Of a stretch of 49,667 bases of DNA, positions 46,975 through 49,667 are shown one piece after another. The stretch comes from Oxalobacteraceae bacterium (GTDB lineage: Bacteria; Pseudomonadota; Gammaproteobacteria; Burkholderiales; Burkholderiaceae_D). Position 1 is the stretch's first letter. Every line of letters begins with the position of its first letter. The stretch covers positions 1-49,667 of the forward strand of contig RGFZ01000019.1 of NCBI GenBank assembly GCA_010024875.1. Reading direction: 5' to 3'. Below the pieces are notes generated by a model that was given only the letters and a program-made list of their open reading frames with translations, did no database searches and was not told the DNA's origin. A program made the translations under genes and the position numbers.

Positions 46975-46983
46975 GACGACTCC

Positions 46984-47352
46984 TTACAGAACTTCCGGCG
47001 CCAGCGAGACGATCTTCATGAAGCGCTCTGTGCGCAGTTCACGAGTGACCGGTCCGAAAATGCGCGTACCAATGGGTTCGAGCTTGGCGTTCAACAGCAC
47101 GGCAGCATTGCCGTCGAAGCGGATCAGCGAGCCATCCTGACGACGCACGCCTTTCGCGGTGCGCACGACGACAGCGTTATAGATTTCGCCTTTTTTGACA
47201 CGCCCGCGAGGAGCGGCGCGCTTGACGGTGACCTTGATAACGTCACCCACACCAGCGTAGCGGCGTTTTGAACCACCCAGCACCTTGATGCACATGACTT
47301 CTTGTGCACCCGTGTTGTCGGCTACCTCGAGCCGGCTCTCAGATTGAATCAT
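46984..47352 (-). CDS. rplN: 50S ribosomal protein L14
   Basis: First gene of the spc operon. It has 122 residues: [21 protein letters not shown], then [33 protein letters not shown] and the end [10 protein letters not shown]. The protein lies at the subunit interface. The 225-nt spacer before it carries a promoter and two hairpins, making this the S10/spc operon boundary, as in E. coli. Confidence 0.98.
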   Translation of the reverse strand: MIQSESRLEVADNTGAQEVMCIKVLGGSKRRYAGVGDVIKVTVKRAAPRGRVKKGEIYNAVVVRTAKGVRRQDGSLIRFDGNAAVLLNAKLEPIGTRIFGPVTRELRTERFMKIVSLAPEVL

Positions 47353-47493
47353 GATTTCTCTTTCCCAACTTAACCCGCGCGGGAGGCAGGATGCCCCCTT
47401 GTGCGGTCAGTCTTGGTCCCGCCAGCCCCTCCGTAAACGAAGCCGCTGATTGGGTTGACAAAAAAGCTATGCGTTTTTACTTCTGCTGCTGCC

Positions 47494-47574
47494 CGAGCGG
47501 AGGGACCCCGCTCGAACTCCCGCATTGAAGCGGGAAAGCCCATCATTATGCCTTATGTAGGGTCTGAAGCGCAA
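47494..47574 (-). promoter_or_regulatory. Candidate spc promoter and structured leader before rplN
   Basis: On the minus strand TTGCGC (47574-47569, overlapping the rpsQ end) and CATAAT (47550-47545) are 18 nt apart, a plausible sigma-70 promoter. The predicted transcript would begin near 47538. Two stems lie at and just beyond this start: 6 bp at 47518-47535 (CCCGC/GCGGG core) and 7 bp at 47494-47514 (GAGCGG/CCGCTC core). The position matches the spc promoter of E. coli. Confidence 0.5.
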
Positions 47575-47577
47575 GTG

Positions 47578-47850
47578 TTAGACCGCCTGCGCTTGCTGCA
47601 CTACCTTGGTAACCGTCCAGGACTTGGTTTTCGAGATCGGGCGACCTTCCTGAATTTCAACGGTGTCGCCGGTCTTGGCGACGTTACCTTCGTTGTGAGC
47701 GTGATACTTATTCGAGCGAACAATGATCTTGCCGTACAGCGGATGACGCACCCGGCGCTCGATAAGAACCGTCACCGTCTTGTTCATCTTGTCGGAGACC
47801 ACGGTACCGACCAGCGTGCGCTTGAGCGCTTTCTTCTCTGTCGCGTTCAT
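47578..47850 (-). CDS. rpsQ: 30S ribosomal protein S17
   Basis: OB-fold primary 16S rRNA binder. It has 90 residues: [44 protein letters not shown] and [18 protein letters not shown]. It overlaps rpmC by one base (TAATG). Last gene of the S10 operon. Confidence 0.98.
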   Translation of the reverse strand: MNATEKKALKRTLVGTVVSDKMNKTVTVLIERRVRHPLYGKIIVRSNKYHAHNEGNVAKTGDTVEIQEGRPISKTKSWTVTKVVQQAQAV

Positions 47851-48041
47851 TATTGGTCGTCCTTCTGGTTGATCACGGTCTTCACGCGTGCGATGTCACG
47901 ACGAACTTTTTTCAGCTGCGAAGTGTTTTGTAGCTGCTGGGTCGCGACCTGCATGCGCAGACCGAATTGGGCTTTCAACAGGTCATTCAGCTCTTTCTTA
48001 AGCGCTGTCACGTCCTTGCCCTGGAGTTCAGATGCTTTCAT
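47850..48041 (-). CDS. rpmC: 50S ribosomal protein L29
   Basis: Two-helix protein at the exit tunnel, part of the trigger factor/SRP docking site. It has 63 residues: [56 protein letters not shown]. Overlaps rpsQ by one base; 12 nt after rplP. Confidence 0.97.
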   Translation of the reverse strand: MKASELQGKDVTALKKELNDLLKAQFGLRMQVATQQLQNTSQLKKVRRDIARVKTVINQKDDQ

Positions 48042-48053
48042 TTGGATGCTCCC

Positions 48054-48473
48054 TTATTGGCCGACCTGACGAACAACGAAGGTGGTCGACAGTGGCAGCT
48101 TGGCAGCGGCGAGGCGGAACGCCTCGCGCGCCAGCGCTTCATCGACACCATCCATCTCGTACAGGACCTTGCCCGGCTGGATCTCGGCGACGTAGTACTC
48201 CGGATTGCCTTTACCATTGCCCATACGGACTTCAGCAGGCTTGTTGGATATCGGCTTGTCCGGGAAGATCCGAATCCAGATGCGACCGCCACGCTTGATG
48301 TGACGGGTCATCGCACGACGCGCGGATTCAATCTGACGCGCAGTGATGCGACCGCGACCGGTTGCCTTCAGTCCGAACTCGCCAAAGGACACGGAGGTAC
48401 CACGCTCGTGCGAAATACCCTTGTTGCGGCCTTTTTGCTCTTTACGATATTTTCTGCGTGCTGGTTGCAGCAT
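48054..48473 (-). CDS. rplP: 50S ribosomal protein L16
   Basis: Protein near the A-site tRNA elbow, needed for late 50S assembly. It has 139 residues: [53 protein letters not shown] and [28 protein letters not shown]. Two nt separate it from rpsC. Confidence 0.98.
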   Translation of the reverse strand: MLQPARRKYRKEQKGRNKGISHERGTSVSFGEFGLKATGRGRITARQIESARRAMTRHIKRGGRIWIRIFPDKPISNKPAEVRMGNGKGNPEYYVAEIQPGKVLYEMDGVDEALAREAFRLAAAKLPLSTTFVVRQVGQ

Positions 48474-48475
48474 GA

Positions 48476-49333
48476 TTATTCTCCTGCTTTCTCGGCCGGT
48501 GCTTCGGGAGCAGCGGCTTTTTTGGCGCGCACTCGTTTGGCTGCCGGGGCTGCCGGCGCTGCCGGCGCTGCGGCGGCCTCCGCTGGACCCGGCTCGGCGC
48601 GCTTGGTGCGTGCACCACGACCTGCGGGCTTGCCATCGTCACGGCGAGGCGCGCGGCGCTTGCGCTCGTCGTCGGTTGCCACCTCGGCCACCGGCGTCTC
48701 TCCGCTGGCCAGACGATCGCCCTTGTAGACCCAGACCTTGATCCCGATGATGCCGTAGGTGGTCTCTGCCTCGCCAAAGCCATAGTCGATGTCGGCGCGC
48801 AGCGTATGCAGTGGTACCCGACCCTCGCGATACCACTCGGTACGGGCAATCTCGATGCCGTTCAGGCGACCGGACGACATGATCTTGATACCTTGCGCAC
48901 CGAGTCGCATGGCGTTCTGCATTGCGCGTTTCATCGCGCGACGGAACATGATTCGCTTCTCAAGCTGCTGAGCGATTGAATCAGCTATCAGTTGTGCATC
49001 GGTCTCAGGCTTACGAATCTCTTCGATGTTGACGTGCACGGGCACGCCCATCATCTTGCCTAACGTGGACTTCAGCACTTCGATGTCTTCGCCCTTCTTG
49101 CCGATCACAACACCCGGACGCGAGCTGAAAATCGTGATGCGCGCGTTCTTGGCAGGGCGCTCGATCAGCACACGGCCAACCGAAGCGTTCTTGAGCTTCT
49201 TTTTAAGGAAAGCGCGTACGCTCAGGTCTTCCTTGAGCATGCCGGCAAAGCTGCTGTTACCCGCAAACCAACGGGAGCCCCAGTTACGGGTGACAGCAAG
49301 ACGAAAGCCTGTCGGATGAATTTTCTGTCCCAT
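48476..49333 (-). CDS. rpsC: 30S ribosomal protein S3
   Basis: mRNA-entry protein of the small subunit with helicase role. It has 285 residues against about 233 in E. coli. KH domain: [26 protein letters not shown]-terminal conserved domain: [32 protein letters not shown] and [11 protein letters not shown]. Beyond residue ~220 an Ala/Pro/Lys/Arg-rich low-complexity tail of about 60 residues follows, including several A-P repeats. Such tails occur in Burkholderiales S3. Confidence 0.97.
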   Translation of the reverse strand: MGQKIHPTGFRLAVTRNWGSRWFAGNSSFAGMLKEDLSVRAFLKKKLKNASVGRVLIERPAKNARITIFSSRPGVVIGKKGEDIEVLKSTLGKMMGVPVHVNIEEIRKPETDAQLIADSIAQQLEKRIMFRRAMKRAMQNAMRLGAQGIKIMSSGRLNGIEIARTEWYREGRVPLHTLRADIDYGFGEAETTYGIIGIKVWVYKGDRLASGETPVAEVATDDERKRRAPRRDDGKPAGRGARTKRAEPGPAEAAAAPAAPAAPAAKRVRAKKAAAPEAPAEKAGE

Positions 49334-49343
49334 CGTGACTCCC

Positions 49344-49667
49344 TTAGTTACCGACAGTCACGTAGATGTGACAGGTTTGTTTGGAAATGCGGTCGCCCCG
49401 ACCTTTCGCGCGAGCGGTGAAGCGCTTCAGCACAGCACCCTTCTCGACGAAAATGGTCTTGACGCTCAGCTCGTCGATATCGGCACCGTCGTTGTGCTCC
49501 GCATTCGCGATCGCAGACTCCAATACCTTCTTGATGATGACCGCACCTTTTTTAGGGCTGAAAGTCAAAATGTTGAGCGCCTGCTCGACCTTTTTACCGC
49601 GAATCAGGTCAGCAACGAGGCGGCCCTTCTGTGCCGACAGACGCGCGCTGCGGAGAGTAGCTTTAGT
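49344..49667 (-). CDS. rplV: 50S ribosomal protein L22 (partial, 5' end beyond window)
   Basis: Exit-tunnel protein with a long beta hairpin. 107 residues are visible, from [20 protein letters not shown] through [36 protein letters not shown] to [11 protein letters not shown]. Family length is about 110, so only some three N-terminal residues are outside the right edge. It would be preceded by rpsS in the S10 operon. Confidence 0.96.
   Translation of the reverse strand, partial: TKATLRSARLSAQKGRLVADLIRGKKVEQALNILTFSPKKGAVIIKKVLESAIANAEHNDGADIDELSVKTIFVEKGAVLKRFTARAKGRGDRISKQTCHIYVTVGN

Noticed and set aside
47440-47490. Plus-strand TTGACA promoter in the rpsQ-rplN spacer
   Set aside because: A perfect -35 at 47455-47460 exists but no -10 and no plus-strand gene follow.
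48032-48741. Plus-strand frames over rplP and rpsC, including an Ala-rich one
   Set aside because: Antisense to ribosomal protein genes; the Ala-rich run reflects the repetitive S3 tail.

Overview
This window is a stretch of chromosomal core genome from a betaproteobacterium, most likely order Burkholderiales and close to Oxalobacteraceae (the Herminiimonas/Janthinobacterium/Undibacterium area). That placement is inferred from gene order (kdsD-kdsC-lptCAB-rpoN-hpf; pilMNOPQ-aroK-aroB-dgt; ponA/cyaY/lptM-lysA; ccsB-resB-cytochrome c4/engB-hemB; rplQ back to rplV) and from protein motifs. No database search was possible. There are no insertion sequences, phage genes, tRNAs, rRNAs or CRISPR arrays, and no gene-free stretch longer than 300 bases. 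The longest gaps are the rpsQ-rplN spacer (about 225 nt) and the hemB leader (about 180 nt).

Layout. 1-742 (-): start of an MFS transporter running off the left edge, divergent from uvrA (+). 3778-6690 (-): an AEC permease and a Kef-type cation/proton antiporter. 6805-12262 (+): an envelope operon, kdsD-kdsC (KDO synthesis), lptC-lptA-lptB (LPS transport), rpoN (sigma-54) and hpf, closed by a strong terminator. 12450-13538 (+): an enoyl-CoA hydratase/HIBYL-CoA hydrolase family gene. 13558-21482 (-): pilM-N-O-P-Q, all joined by 4-nt overlaps, then aroK, aroB and dgt. 21675-23897 (+): penicillin-binding protein 1A with a damaged 5' end. 23973-24299 (-): cyaY. 24345-25781 (+): lptM-lysA. 25798-31577 (-): msrQ-msrP (periplasmic methionine sulfoxide repair), ccsB-resB (system II cytochrome c maturation) and a dihaem cytochrome c4. 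31755-33686 (+): engB and hemB, separated by a structured spacer. 33743-38330 (-): a 1-Cys peroxiredoxin, dsbD, cutA and a NodIJ-type ABC exporter. 38451-49667 (-): the distal S10, spc and alpha ribosomal operons from rplV (cut by the right edge) to rplQ, including secY and rpoA.

How the genes work together. Most genes serve the cell envelope (LPS synthesis and export, type IV pilus, peptidoglycan), the oxidative and redox state of the periplasm (MsrPQ, DsbD, CcsB/ResB, cytochrome c4, peroxiredoxin), or ribosome production.

The main surprises are small-scale. (1) infA carries a 65-nt out-of-frame deletion. (2) ponA has lost its membrane anchor, and its natural-looking start codon is out of frame with the catalytic body. 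(3) A near-consensus sigma-54 promoter sits directly upstream of the operon that encodes sigma-54 itself. (4) The spacer before hemB can fold into a three-way junction with a GNRA-capped arm. (5) A terminator-like hairpin lies inside the alpha operon between rpsK and rpsD. I found no clearly novel multi-gene system.
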